The notes beneath the pieces were generated by a model. It was not told the DNA's origin, did not search any database, and saw only the letters and a list, made by a program, of their open reading frames with translations. From the NCBI RefSeq assembly GCF_014192335.1, contig NZ_JACHXU010000006.1:124001-188000 (forward strand): 64,000 nt of DNA, given 5' to 3'. A program made the position numbers and the translations under genes. Positions 7,999 through 16,976 of the stretch are shown here, in pieces (the stretch's first letter is position 1; each line of letters starts with the position of its first letter). This stretch comes from Aporhodopirellula rubra. Lineage in GTDB: Bacteria; Planctomycetota; Planctomycetia; Pirellulales; Pirellulaceae.

Positions 7999-10029
7999 AT
8001 GAATCATTCACCACTCTCTGTCGTCGAATGCCGTCGTGCAAAGCGTACGCTGCTCTCCGCAGCCCTGGTCGGTGCCACGAGTCTCGTGATCAGCGGCGCA
8101 GAGGTGTCCGCTCAACAAACCAATCCTTTTGTGAAACAGAACCTCGATCGCGGTTTCGCCAGCGTCCCCGCGGGAATGCCGCACCAGGCGAACACGCCCG
8201 TTGCCCAGGCGCGACTCCAGATGCCGCAGGTCGGCGCGAATAACGCAGTCGCTCTTTCTGGCGTGACACCGACACTCAACACACCTCGTGAAACACCCGC
8301 CACCGCCGCAATCGGCCATGCCCGTCCGGTTCATGTGGGCCCGGATTGGGCTGCGTTCACGCCGCAGTCTTTCTCTGCTGATTCTGTCACCCCACAGCCA
8401 CAGCCGACGTTGGCCTCTTCGACACCGAAAACCGTCCTGCAAACGCCCACCGCCGCACCGACGCCTCGAGACATTTCGGCAACGCCGCAGGTGGCGATGC
8501 GTCCATCACGTTTACCCGCTGCAGACAGCGGAGATTACTCGAGCAACCTTCCTGTCGAGGTCGCACCTCACCTTGCAACGACACAGGCCTCTCTGGCCAG
8601 CGCCGCGCAGCAACGTTCGCGTTTCGTCGCCGCCACGCGAACGCCGCCGACCAGCGGAGCCGCCGTTTATCTCGCTTCGCAGACCGCTCAATCTCAAATT
8701 GACGAAGCCGCGAAGCTGTTCCGACAAGCCAGTTTGGAATACGACTGCGCCGCGTACGCATCGGCAGAAACATCGGCTTGGGACGCACTGGAGAAAGCCG
8801 CACAGGCGATCGACTTGTCCGCCGCATCGAATCCTCGATCCGCACAGAATGCGTTTGGGGACAACACTCAGGAGAGTTGCCTCGAGCGACTTCACCAAGG
8901 CCGCCGGGCGATCATCGAGGCGCAAGACTTCGTCGGCCCGTTCGCCCAAGAGAACCGGCAAGCGATCTCTCGATTAGCACGTGCGCACCAAACCCCCATC
9001 GTTCGTGAAACGTTGCCGCCGATGACGGCGCGGTATTCGGCCGAAGCGTTAGCCCGGTTTGGAAAAACCCCCGCGGCTGCAAACGACTCCGCCGATCTAC
9101 CCACCGCGAGTGAAGCGGTCGACCGCTATCTCGATTTCGCACGCACCAAATTCAGCGTGATCGCCGGCCAAAGTTTGCTCGCCGCACAGACGATGGATTT
9201 GCTCGCCGCGATCCGCCTCGGGCGAGCCCAACCGACTCAACTGCCCGGTCCGACGGCGATCTGCCTGCGACGGGCGGCGGTCCAGGGACAAAGCGACAAT
9301 GCTGACTTGGTTGCCAAGCTCGGCCATCATCTCGCCGATATCGGATTGATCGACGAAGCCCGCTGGGCGTTGGGCCATTCACTGACGTTGCAACACAACC
9401 CGACTAACGCGGCACGACTAGCGAGCCTCAATGCGACGGCCACTCGTGCCAATTCGATGTCGTCGCACGGCTCATCAATTCTCGCGGCGACGCGTCCGCG
9501 AATGCCTCAGCAGCAACCAAATCGTGTACCGGAGATCACCACGGTATCGCCGCAGCAGTTCGCCGCGATCTCACACAGCGTCATCCCGGGTTCTCCCGAA
9601 CGGCCCGAGATGGCGTCACAGTCACTCAATCAGGCGAGGCCAAACCAGACGCAACCGACAGACAATCCGACCGAAGTGCCATTTCAAAACGAAATGCAAT
9701 ATCAGAACGCCTCTGCGACAACCTCGAGCCCCAAGGCTCCGTCACCTCGATCGTTCTTCCGCGCAATGACGGCTTCGTTTAAGTCACCGACAGCCCGCGT
9801 TGAACCACCGACCGCGTTGCCACCAAACGTGCCCAACCAATTGCCATCAAACCAATTAGCGGCGAATTCCATCGCACAACCTTATGGCGGCACCCCAGCC
9901 TATGGCAGCAACCCAGCCTCTGGTGGCACCACCGTCGCGAACGGCAACCAGGCAGCACCAACCGAACCGGAAGAACGCGAAGGGCGAATCAGTTCACGAT
10001 TGCTGCCCGGCATCAAGAAGTGGTGGTAA
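7999..10029 (+). CDS. Large exported protein, TPR-like helices and Pro/Gln-rich tail
   Basis: The ATG at 7999 begins a signal peptide (MNHSPLSVVECRRAKRTLL..., cleavage after about EVSAQQ); the frame is open from 7969. Of 676 aa, residues up to about 220 are Pro/Thr/Ala/Gln-rich. The middle third is helical (QSQIDEAAKLFRQASLEYD; LVAKLGHHLADIGLIDEAR) and resembles a planctomycetal tetratricopeptide-like domain. The C-terminal 200 residues are Pro/Asn/Gln-rich, ending SRLLPGIKKWW. The polysaccharide export gene starts 3 bp after the stop, so the two are almost certainly co-transcribed. Family not recognised; a periplasmic accessory to exopolysaccharide export is an inference. Confidence 0.75.
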   Translation: MNHSPLSVVECRRAKRTLLSAALVGATSLVISGAEVSAQQTNPFVKQNLDRGFASVPAGMPHQANTPVAQARLQMPQVGANNAVALSGVTPTLNTPRETPATAAIGHARPVHVGPDWAAFTPQSFSADSVTPQPQPTLASSTPKTVLQTPTAAPTPRDISATPQVAMRPSRLPAADSGDYSSNLPVEVAPHLATTQASLASAAQQRSRFVAATRTPPTSGAAVYLASQTAQSQIDEAAKLFRQASLEYDCAAYASAETSAWDALEKAAQAIDLSAASNPRSAQNAFGDNTQESCLERLHQGRRAIIEAQDFVGPFAQENRQAISRLARAHQTPIVRETLPPMTARYSAEALARFGKTPAAANDSADLPTASEAVDRYLDFARTKFSVIAGQSLLAAQTMDLLAAIRLGRAQPTQLPGPTAICLRRAAVQGQSDNADLVAKLGHHLADIGLIDEARWALGHSLTLQHNPTNAARLASLNATATRANSMSSHGSSILAATRPRMPQQQPNRVPEITTVSPQQFAAISHSVIPGSPERPEMASQSLNQARPNQTQPTDNPTEVPFQNEMQYQNASATTSSPKAPSPRSFFRAMTASFKSPTARVEPPTALPPNVPNQLPSNQLAANSIAQPYGGTPAYGSNPASGGTTVANGNQAAPTEPEEREGRISSRLLPGIKKWW

Positions 10030-10032
10030 CGA

Positions 10033-11331
10033 ATGAAACCGAATCATTTGCCACAACGCCGTCTTACCTTTTCGCGACGCCCCACCATGATCCCCATGCC
10101 TCATCGCTTACTGAAACCTTTGCTGATGATCTGCGCCGTCATCGGCATCCAGTTCCTGTCAGCACTCGACCTGACGGCACAAACGTATCTGAGTGAATCT
10201 CGGATCGTTGGGCCTGGTTATGCGACCGTGACATCCACGAATGGTTGCACCGCCTGCGGCACCACTCTTATCGCGGGCCCGCAGGGTTACGGTTGTCCGA
10301 AGTGCATGATGGGCGTCGACTGCGCAACCGCCTGCGGCAGCGAGGCGCGATGGCAGGACATGCGTCCGATGCGATTCGACGCCTACGGTCCCGGCGGGTA
10401 TGCCGGTCCATCGCGTTTGCAACACCTCGCCAAGTACCACGTGCGGCCCGGTGACGAAATACAAATCGTGTACTTGGTCACCCGCCGGCAAGACAACGGG
10501 CAATACCGACTGATGCCCGGTGACGAAGTGTCGATCGAGTCGATCGCCGACGAAGACTTGGATCGGGGCACGTTGCAGAACGGGCTATTGATCCAACCCG
10601 ACGGGACGATCACGGTACGTCTGCTCGGGCAAATCCAAGCGGCCGGTCTCACCGTGGAAGGATTGCGAGCGTTGCTCGAACGAGAATACGAAGCCTTCTA
10701 TGACGATCCCGCGATCGACGTGACTCCCGTTCGGACCAACACGCTCGCCGAAGACATCCGCGCCGCCGTCGGTGGTCTCGGCGGGTTCACCGCTCAGGCG
10801 ATCACGGTCACCGTGATGCCCGACGGGCACATCCGCTTGCCCGGTATCGGGGGCGTCAACGTGCAAGGCTTCACTCTCGAACAGCTCAAACGAGAAATCA
10901 ATCTGCGATACGCCGAAGTGGTCGTGGGACTCGAGGTCGAACCGATCCTCACCCAACAGGCACCGCACTTCGTCTACATCCTCGGTCAGGTCAGCCTTCC
11001 CGGTCGTCAAGAATTGACCGCGCCGACCACCGTCCTGGGTGCGATCGCCTCGGCAGGCGGACACCTGCCAGGCGGGAATTTGCGGCAAGTCGTGATCTTC
11101 CGCCGCGCCGAAGATTGGCGATTGGTCTCCACGATGCTGGACCTCAATGGCGCGATCCGGGGAAAACGCCCCACTCCCGCGGATGAAATATGGCTCCGCG
11201 ATGGTGACGTCGTGATCGTGCCCGAACGGCCGATCCAGGTATTCAACAACTTTGTCAATCAGGTGTTCACCGAAGGCATCTACGGTATCATTCCCTTCGG
11301 CGGCTTTTCGGTTTCTCGCGAAGGCCTCTAA
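10033..11331 (+). CDS. Polysaccharide biosynthesis/export protein (Wza-type, SLBB)
   Basis: An exported protein of up to 432 aa; an ATG at 10087 is an alternative start, both preceding a hydrophobic signal (LLKPLLMICAVIGIQFL). A cysteine-rich stretch (CTACGTTL...GCPKCMMG) follows and may bind a metal. The polysaccharide export domain begins at YHVRPGDEIQIVYLV, and a repeated DGTITVRLLGQIQAAGLT / DGHIRLPGIGGVNVQGFT pattern matches the poly_export and SLBB repeats. PHFVYILGQVSLPG is typical of the last SLBB. Known role: the outer-membrane channel or periplasmic component through which capsule or EPS leaves the cell. The start lies 3 bp after the upstream gene. Confidence 0.9.
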   Translation: MKPNHLPQRRLTFSRRPTMIPMPHRLLKPLLMICAVIGIQFLSALDLTAQTYLSESRIVGPGYATVTSTNGCTACGTTLIAGPQGYGCPKCMMGVDCATACGSEARWQDMRPMRFDAYGPGGYAGPSRLQHLAKYHVRPGDEIQIVYLVTRRQDNGQYRLMPGDEVSIESIADEDLDRGTLQNGLLIQPDGTITVRLLGQIQAAGLTVEGLRALLEREYEAFYDDPAIDVTPVRTNTLAEDIRAAVGGLGGFTAQAITVTVMPDGHIRLPGIGGVNVQGFTLEQLKREINLRYAEVVVGLEVEPILTQQAPHFVYILGQVSLPGRQELTAPTTVLGAIASAGGHLPGGNLRQVVIFRRAEDWRLVSTMLDLNGAIRGKRPTPADEIWLRDGDVVIVPERPIQVFNNFVNQVFTEGIYGIIPFGGFSVSREGL

Positions 11332-11448
11332 CGCTCGCCGGATGCACGGCCGATCACCGCTCGGTCTGCTCTTCGAACAATTTTTCGAATCAGATCACGC
11401 GTGCCACCTTTGTTGATACCCAAACACTTTCACGCCTGAGTTCATGGC

Positions 11449-12300
11449 ATGTCGGAACTGAAACAACTCTTTGAAACGCTCGCCAAGAACAACCGCAAAG
11501 CATTGATGCCATTCGTCACGGCGGGCGACCCGGACATTGCTACGACCGCGGCCGTGATCCGAGCGGCCCAGAACGCGGGTGCCGATCTCTGTGAAATCGG
11601 TGTCCCCTACAGCGACCCGATTGCTGACGGGCCGGTCATCCAAGCGTCTTATCAACGGGCACTTGATGCGGGTTTTCGACTCAAACACATCTTTGACCTA
11701 GGCAAAGACCTCAGCCAATCGAAACCGACTCCCGTCACCATGCCGCGAGTCACCATGGTCAGCTACTCGATCATCTACCGCACCGGGATGGCGAAATATG
11801 TTGAGCAAGCAATGGAGGCGGGCTATTGCGGAGCGATCGTTCCCGACCTCCTCGTCGAAGAGGCCGAACCACTGAGCAAAGTCTGCCAGGCGGCCGGGTT
11901 TGACCTGATCCAACTCGTCACACCGACCACCACTCGCGACCGCCAACGCCGGATCGCGGACCTGACGACCGGTTTTCTGTACTACGTATCGGTGACGGGA
12001 ATCACGGGAGAACGTTCGGCATTGCCTTCGGACATCGTTGACAGCGTGTCGTGGCTGAGAGAACAAACCGAATTGCCGGTGTGCATCGGCTTCGGAATCA
12101 GCAGCCCTGAAACAGCCGCACAACTCGCACCGATCGCGGACGGGTTGATCGTCGGCTCGGCGATCGTACGTCGGATTGCCGAAGCGACAAACAAAGCCAA
12201 ACAGACAGGCGCCGATGCGAGCGAAGCGGCAGCCAAAATTGTTGAAGAATTCTGCGGCGAATTACGCAAAGCCATCGACGGTGCGTTGGTCAAATCCTAA
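11449..12300 (+). CDS. trpA: Tryptophan synthase alpha chain
   Basis: At 283 aa the length is normal. It cleaves indole-3-glycerol phosphate to indole and glyceraldehyde 3-phosphate, passing indole to TrpB. The catalytic acids fall at the classical positions: Glu49 in CEIGVPYSDP and Asp60 in ADGPVIQ. The phosphate-binding loop GFGISSPE and DGLIVGSAIV are present. No trpB lies on either side, so the gene is separated from the rest of the pathway, as often in Planctomycetes. It has its own 117-bp upstream gap and convergent neighbours downstream. Confidence 0.97.
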   Translation: MSELKQLFETLAKNNRKALMPFVTAGDPDIATTAAVIRAAQNAGADLCEIGVPYSDPIADGPVIQASYQRALDAGFRLKHIFDLGKDLSQSKPTPVTMPRVTMVSYSIIYRTGMAKYVEQAMEAGYCGAIVPDLLVEEAEPLSKVCQAAGFDLIQLVTPTTTRDRQRRIADLTTGFLYYVSVTGITGERSALPSDIVDSVSWLREQTELPVCIGFGISSPETAAQLAPIADGLIVGSAIVRRIAEATNKAKQTGADASEAAAKIVEEFCGELRKAIDGALVKS

Positions 12301-12437
12301 GCGTGACAGAATGGTTGGTGGCAAGACAGATAGCGAGCCGGTGTGAATCAGAAAGCGTCCAATTTTTGACGCACACGCAGCCATCTACTTTCGAGACAAC
12401 AGCAACGTTTCGCGACGACTGTGACGATGGCCTGTGT

Positions 12438-13316
12438 CTACTTTTGCGGTGAAAGGTAAATCGCCTCGCCGGTGATGCGTCGCCGCAACTCTTCGTCCGA
12501 CCACGAAATTTTGCCTACCGCCGGATCGCCGATCAGCCATCGGCCTCCATCGGTTCTGCCCAAGACCGTGATGACATGGCCCGAGAACCGACTCCCTAGA
12601 AAGCGGTTGTCCATCGGCATCCCCGGCATCGCTTCAAAACTCACCAATGCCACATTGGGCAACTGATCCGAATCCAGCCACTCCGACGGATCACGTTTGG
12701 CCACACGGGCTTCGTAACCGTGATCTTCGGCGGTCGTCTTGAGCCCGCGGTAAAGCCCCAGTGGGGCCGTCCCCAACGTACTGCTCAAACACGCATCGGC
12801 CATCGAATGCTCACTCGTGTTGATGCCGTGATGCTTTAACAGCGTGACGGCCGCCGCCGGTGCACAACTGGCCGCATGAGACTGCATGCAAACGCCGCGG
12901 TTCCATTTCGGAACGGCGTCCAACGTCAACGGAAATAAAACCGGACGGGCAATCGGTGTCACCACGTATCCGATCGCCAAGACCATCAAGCACGCGGTCA
13001 CCACGGGGCGAAACGCTCGGCGTAGGCCGCGAGTGTGCCCCACCAAACCGCTCGTAAACCCCAATGCGATCGGCGTCACATTGGACCAGTAGAGGACCGA
13101 ACTGGACGAAATCGCTTCCGCCCAAACCAATCGCCCGAAATAACTCCAGGCCAACACAAACGCCAATCCGATCGACACAGCCAGGACGCCCGTCTCAACC
13201 CACTGTGATTTGAGTGTCCAACGATGCCCGAGCCGGTAGGCTAGGAGGGTCAAGACCGTCATCGCAACGACTGCTAGAGCCAATTCGAAATCGGTCGCTG
13301 ACATTCCTAAAATCAT
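12438..13316 (-). CDS. Membrane protein with C39-like cysteine peptidase domain
   Basis: Residues 1-130 contain about four hydrophobic segments (at roughly 10-28, 42-60, 76-93 and 105-128). The rest is a papain-like domain of the C39/C39-like type: Cys151 in SCAPAAAVTLLKHHGI, His247 in SGHVITVLGR and Asp264 in GDPAVGKISW. C39 domains cut double-glycine leaders, but here there is no ABC transporter ATPase, so substrate processing is uncertain. 292 aa; an in-frame Met5 is an alternative start. It converges on trpA. Inference: a membrane-bound processing or cell-wall-type peptidase facing either side of the membrane. Confidence 0.8.
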   Translation of the reverse strand: MILGMSATDFELALAVVAMTVLTLLAYRLGHRWTLKSQWVETGVLAVSIGLAFVLAWSYFGRLVWAEAISSSSVLYWSNVTPIALGFTSGLVGHTRGLRRAFRPVVTACLMVLAIGYVVTPIARPVLFPLTLDAVPKWNRGVCMQSHAASCAPAAAVTLLKHHGINTSEHSMADACLSSTLGTAPLGLYRGLKTTAEDHGYEARVAKRDPSEWLDSDQLPNVALVSFEAMPGMPMDNRFLGSRFSGHVITVLGRTDGGRWLIGDPAVGKISWSDEELRRRITGEAIYLSPQK

Positions 13317-13375
13317 CGGTAGCCCCTCCGAACGGGTTACGTTTGTTCGGCTCGTGTGTTTTACATGCGAAGGCG

Positions 13376-13404
13376 CGTGAATTTCACGTTAAGAATATAT
13401 TAAC
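13376..13404. promoter_or_regulatory. Two adjacent palindromes upstream of the C39-like gene
   Basis: CGTGAA-T-TTCACG (13376-13388) is a perfect 13-bp palindrome. It is immediately joined by GTTAA-GAATATA-TTAAC (13388-13404). Both are AT-rich against a GC-rich background and sit 60-90 bp before the minus-strand start at 13316, where an operator would be expected. The binding protein is unknown. Confidence 0.4.
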
Positions 13405-13516
13405 AGTGTGGGAAGCCCACGGTAATACTAATGTTTCGTCAAAAACGTATTCATTTCGCCAACCAATCTGCAGCAAACCCCAGCGGCGAGAGACTCAACC
13501 ACCGAAGTTCCTACCG

Positions 13517-14992
13517 CTAGAGACCCGACCGATCGGTGCGATTCACGAGCCCCACGATTTCTCGTGATCGGATGCCACCCCAACGGCGGCTGTCGATCGA
13601 CAGCGGAACGTTGTCGCCGACAACGAACCACTCGTCCGCTCCGAGACGCCAACAGGCCCCCGGGGACGTCGATTGATTGGCGAGTTGACGCGTGCCGCCT
13701 GAGTTTCGGTCTTCCCGATACAAGACATCTCGCTCAACCCGCAGATCGCGAATCCGAAGAATCGACTCCGATTCGCTGGGGTTCGGCGAGCTGACTCCCC
13801 GGAATTTGACGGTGTCGAAGTCAAGCAAACGTCGTTCCAACATCAGCCCAATCGGTTGCGTTGGCGACAATTGGTCATTGAATGCGTCGCCGATCGCGAC
13901 CCCATTCGCGGGCTTGACCGCCACATCGGGTAGAGAAGCGAGCCCGGCGTGAAAACGCAGATCCAGACTCTCGTTGAGACCGAACCGGTGTGATTGGCTC
14001 TGAATCTTGATCCCATCGGGAGTCCAAAAGCCGATCCCTACCGCGAAGTCCATTCCTGCAATGTTCATTCCCACAGGATTGGTCTTCTCATCGTTCTCCT
14101 GCATGGAGCCGGGCTCTATGGAATTCGAATTCTCCGTGTTCGATTCGACCGACAGCCGAAAACGCACTGACAAACCGTCCGCCGGAAACAATCGCCGGTC
14201 AATGCCCAGGTTTGAGGGGTAATCGTCGAGAACCCTCACCGGACGGTCGCCTCGGTAAACGGTGCGGTGGCCATAGATGAGTGTGCCACCCCGCCACGAC
14301 GTCCAACTGCGATCGTGTTGACGCGTCCAATCGCCAACATCGCCACCTGCGTCTCGCGGCACATTTTGCCATCGCGATGACACACGGTAAGAGTCAAAAT
14401 CGACCGGAATCGTGACCGCCGAAGGTAGCCTGGCACGCTCACCGTCGACGAGCAACCGTCCGAACTCATCGCAGGAAACCGTTTGTCCTGGTGTTGCAAG
14501 GACGCGTTTGACGTGGGTCATCGACGGTTCACTTTCGCGTCGAATCAAGGCCACGTCTCCCGTTCGCAGTCTGCCAGTGTCACAGGCAACCACCTCGATC
14601 AGGTCGGGTTGTAACGCCCGTTTAGTGAGCACGCTGCTCAGATAGTCTCCATCCCAGTCGGTTCCACAATGCCAGCAAACAATCGCTGAACCCTTCCGCG
14701 GCTCACTCACCGATCGCTCCAGTGCGGCTTTTAGAATCTGCCGATCGACGCGTGTCACGACTTCGCAGTGCGGACACGCGATTTCATCCGACGCGTCCCA
14801 CAGCGTCGGGATCATCGACGGCCCCGACACACGATATCGCTGCGTTCGTGCCGACGAGTTTGAATCCGACGAACAACCGGAGAGGCCAAACATTCCAGCG
14901 GCGCCTGTCGTCAACGCACCGACGGTCGCGGTTAAGACCGATCGGCTCGCTAATTCGCGGCGTGAGTACCGGTTCAGTGGCTCAGGAGTCAT
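13517..14992 (-). CDS. Signal peptidase I-like lipoprotein with four-Cys insert
   Basis: From ATG 14992 the 491-aa protein begins MTPEPLNRYSRRELASR and has a lipobox-like LSGC (Cys40), so it is probably membrane-anchored. Signal peptidase (S26) boxes are intact: Ser59 in SGPSMIPTL, Lys162 in MTHVKRVLATPGQTV, and the C-terminal box GDN...SIDSRRWGGI. Between the Ser and Lys boxes lie CPHC (73-76) and CWHC (106-109), a likely zinc ribbon. About 270 residues of unrelated beta-rich sequence separate the Lys box from the last box. Length is about twice a typical bacterial enzyme. An ordinary lepB is not in this window. Function as a preprotein or specialised peptidase is inferred from the residues. 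Confidence 0.8.
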   Translation of the reverse strand: MTPEPLNRYSRRELASRSVLTATVGALTTGAAGMFGLSGCSSDSNSSARTQRYRVSGPSMIPTLWDASDEIACPHCEVVTRVDRQILKAALERSVSEPRKGSAIVCWHCGTDWDGDYLSSVLTKRALQPDLIEVVACDTGRLRTGDVALIRRESEPSMTHVKRVLATPGQTVSCDEFGRLLVDGERARLPSAVTIPVDFDSYRVSSRWQNVPRDAGGDVGDWTRQHDRSWTSWRGGTLIYGHRTVYRGDRPVRVLDDYPSNLGIDRRLFPADGLSVRFRLSVESNTENSNSIEPGSMQENDEKTNPVGMNIAGMDFAVGIGFWTPDGIKIQSQSHRFGLNESLDLRFHAGLASLPDVAVKPANGVAIGDAFNDQLSPTQPIGLMLERRLLDFDTVKFRGVSSPNPSESESILRIRDLRVERDVLYREDRNSGGTRQLANQSTSPGACWRLGADEWFVVGDNVPLSIDSRRWGGIRSREIVGLVNRTDRSGL

Positions 14993-15181
14993 CAGACATG
15001 CAACGCGTGGTTTTGAAACCGGTCTTGCGGTGGCCGCGACAAAAACGCTAACAGCCAAGATGCAACGTACGGACGCGTTGAAATGTTGGGCTTTGAAAGA
15101 TCCGTTCGCCGGATTTTTGTCGCCCGCCAGAACCTTCTCCGGCTCTGCCGCCGGGGAACCCTGAGGAAACGGAATCCTACC

Positions 15182-15604
15182 ATGTCACATCGTTTGATCG
15201 GCAACGAAGCCAACCATCCTTTAGCAATTGTAGTCGAATCGGTGGCTTCTCAGCTTCTGATGAAACACCCCGCTCCGATTCACCTCGAAGTCGACATCGA
15301 TTTGAGCCTTCGTCTGCCCGTCGACTCGTCGTCGCTCAGCCAACTCATCGACAGCCTCGTCCGCCAAGCGATCTTAGAAATGGCAGACGGCGGTGAACTC
15401 ACCATCACCGCGTGCGAAACCGCAACGGGTGTCGATATTGAGATCGCCGACACCGGTTGTGACGTCGAAACCCGAGCCTGCAAATTGCCGATGATCGCTG
15501 CCGCGATGGCCGCCGAACTCACCTGGCAAAATTGCCCGCAAGGCGGCGGCGCGGTGACGGCAAGATTGCCAATTTATCACCAAGCCCAACGGCGAGCCGC
15601 CTGA
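15182..15604 (+). CDS. Small HATPase-type protein at the head of the flagellar operon
   Basis: At 140 aa from ATG 15182, it resembles an isolated GHKL ATPase domain. SLSQLIDSLVRQAILEMADGG resembles the N box, VDIEIADTGCDV the G1 box (DxGxD/N), and CPQGGGAVTARLPI the C-terminal end with the G-rich lid. There is no phosphoacceptor His domain or sensor. The asparagine of the canonical N box appears replaced (D/R), so ATP binding is uncertain. Its stop is followed after one base by the flgB start, implying translational coupling. Anti-sigma-factor or regulatory roles are known for such isolated domains; here the role is an inference from position. Confidence 0.7.
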   Translation: MSHRLIGNEANHPLAIVVESVASQLLMKHPAPIHLEVDIDLSLRLPVDSSSLSQLIDSLVRQAILEMADGGELTITACETATGVDIEIADTGCDVETRACKLPMIAAAMAAELTWQNCPQGGGAVTARLPIYHQAQRRAA

Positions 15605-15605
15605 G

Positions 15606-16148
15606 ATGTTCAACCCGTTGGCTGCGACCACAATCGGCGCACTCGAACAGACGATCGCGTTTACCGAACGTCGTCACGAGTTACTCGCTGGCAATATTGC
15701 CAACCTGAGCACGCCCGATTACCGCAGTCGCGACCTCGACGTTGACGAATTTCAGACCGCACTGGCCCGCTCCATTCGAGATCCTGAACCCTCGAACCGG
15801 GCGATCGAAAACACCAGCCCCGTGATGCCGGATTGGTCAGGCGTCCTTCCCGGGATGTTAGGCCATCCGATCCTATCGGCCGAAGCCGCAGCAGCATCGG
15901 GTGTCGGCTCGCAAGCCAAAGACCCACAAATACAACACATCGGCCCGACCGAAGCGGTCACGCGAGATGACCGTTGGAGTGGACCGCGATCGGCCATGGA
16001 GTCGATCGTCTACCACGACGGCAGCGACGTGTCACTCGAAGAACAAGTCAACAAAATCTCGAAGAACAAACACCTTCACAATCTCGCCATCTCAACGATG
16101 CGAAACCAATTCGACCTCCTCCGCGCCGCCATCACTGAAAGGGCATAA
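15606..16148 (+). CDS. flgB: Flagellar basal-body rod protein FlgB
   Basis: A proximal rod component exported by the flagellar type III system. The conserved rod N-terminus is RRHELLAGNIANLSTPDYRSRD (quoted in parts: LLAGNIANLSTPDY). The C-terminus NKISKNKHLHNLAISTMRNQ pairs with it in the coiled-coil core. The middle (about residues 55-125) is longer than in enterobacterial FlgB, giving 180 aa. It starts 1 bp after the HATPase gene and is followed 2 bp later by flgC. Confidence 0.93.
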   Translation: MFNPLAATTIGALEQTIAFTERRHELLAGNIANLSTPDYRSRDLDVDEFQTALARSIRDPEPSNRAIENTSPVMPDWSGVLPGMLGHPILSAEAAAASGVGSQAKDPQIQHIGPTEAVTRDDRWSGPRSAMESIVYHDGSDVSLEEQVNKISKNKHLHNLAISTMRNQFDLLRAAITERA

Positions 16149-16150
16149 GC

Positions 16151-16570
16151 ATGATGAGTTCTCTTGACATCAGCACCTCGGCTCTCGTTGCCCAGCGGAC
16201 ACGTCTTAACGCGATCTCGGGCAACATCGCCAACATTTCGTCGCTGGTCGACGAAAACGGCAACCCGAGTCCCTACAAAGCCCGGCAGGTCGTCTTTCAA
16301 ACCGATGAATCAACCGGCAGTGGCGAAGCCGCGGGCGTGAAAGTCTCGGAAGTCATGATCGATCAATCCGAACCACTCTATCGCTATCAGCCCGACCATC
16401 CGCTCGCGATCAAAGAAGGCGAATGGGAAGGTTACGTCGCGTACCCCAACATCGACCTCACCACTCAAATGGTCGACGCGATGGAAACCACGCGTGCGTA
16501 CGAGGCGAACATTGGTGTCATCGAAATCAGTAAGGACATGAGCCGCCAACGCCTTGCGATTTTGGCGTAA
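16151..16570 (+). CDS. flgC: Flagellar basal-body rod protein FlgC
   Basis: 139 aa, normal length. The N-terminus is LDISTSALVAQRTRLNAISGNIANISS, containing the rod signature RLNAISGNIAN. The C-terminus YPNIDLTTQMVDAMETTRAYEAN is the classic FlgC/FlgG helix (quoted in part: MVDAMETTRAYEAN). It begins 2 bp after flgB with ATGATG, so Met2 is an alternative start. It forms the rod together with FlgB and FliE. Confidence 0.95.
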   Translation: MMSSLDISTSALVAQRTRLNAISGNIANISSLVDENGNPSPYKARQVVFQTDESTGSGEAAGVKVSEVMIDQSEPLYRYQPDHPLAIKEGEWEGYVAYPNIDLTTQMVDAMETTRAYEANIGVIEISKDMSRQRLAILA

Positions 16571-16574
16571 TTGA

Positions 16575-16970
16575 ATGTCTGGTCCGATGCGATTACCGCC
16601 GATTGCGCCCCCGCCGCTGCCCTCCTATGCGCAGCCGCGACCGGGCACGATGCCGGGCTCATCCCAGACCGCCAACTCACCGGGTTTCTCGCTCAACCTT
16701 TCTCCCGCCAATCTCTCCCCCGACGCCGCAACGAACACGGCATCGTCCGGCGGCGGTTTGACGGGTGCCTTGATGGACCAGGTCAAAGGGGTGAACTCGA
16801 TGCAGACCGGCGCCGATTCGATGATGAACTCATTGCTGACCGGCGGCGACGTGAACGAAGCCGAAGTGCTGACGGCCGTGCAAAAAGCCGACTTGGCATT
16901 CCGAATGTTGATGCAAATTCGTAATAAGTTGATGGACGCCTACCGCGAAGTCCAACAGATTCAAATCTAA
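16575..16970 (+). CDS. fliE: Flagellar hook-basal body complex protein FliE
   Basis: 131 aa. The C-terminal half fits FliE: a central MDQVKGVNSMQTGADSMM helix, then AVQKADLAFRMLMQIRNKLM and DAYREVQQIQI at the end. FliE links the MS ring (FliF) to the rod. The N-terminal 45 residues are Pro/Ser-rich and not conserved. It is placed 4 bp after flgC and 6 bp before fliF. Confidence 0.93.
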   Translation: MSGPMRLPPIAPPPLPSYAQPRPGTMPGSSQTANSPGFSLNLSPANLSPDAATNTASSGGGLTGALMDQVKGVNSMQTGADSMMNSLLTGGDVNEAEVLTAVQKADLAFRMLMQIRNKLMDAYREVQQIQI

Positions 16971-16976
16971 GCCCCC

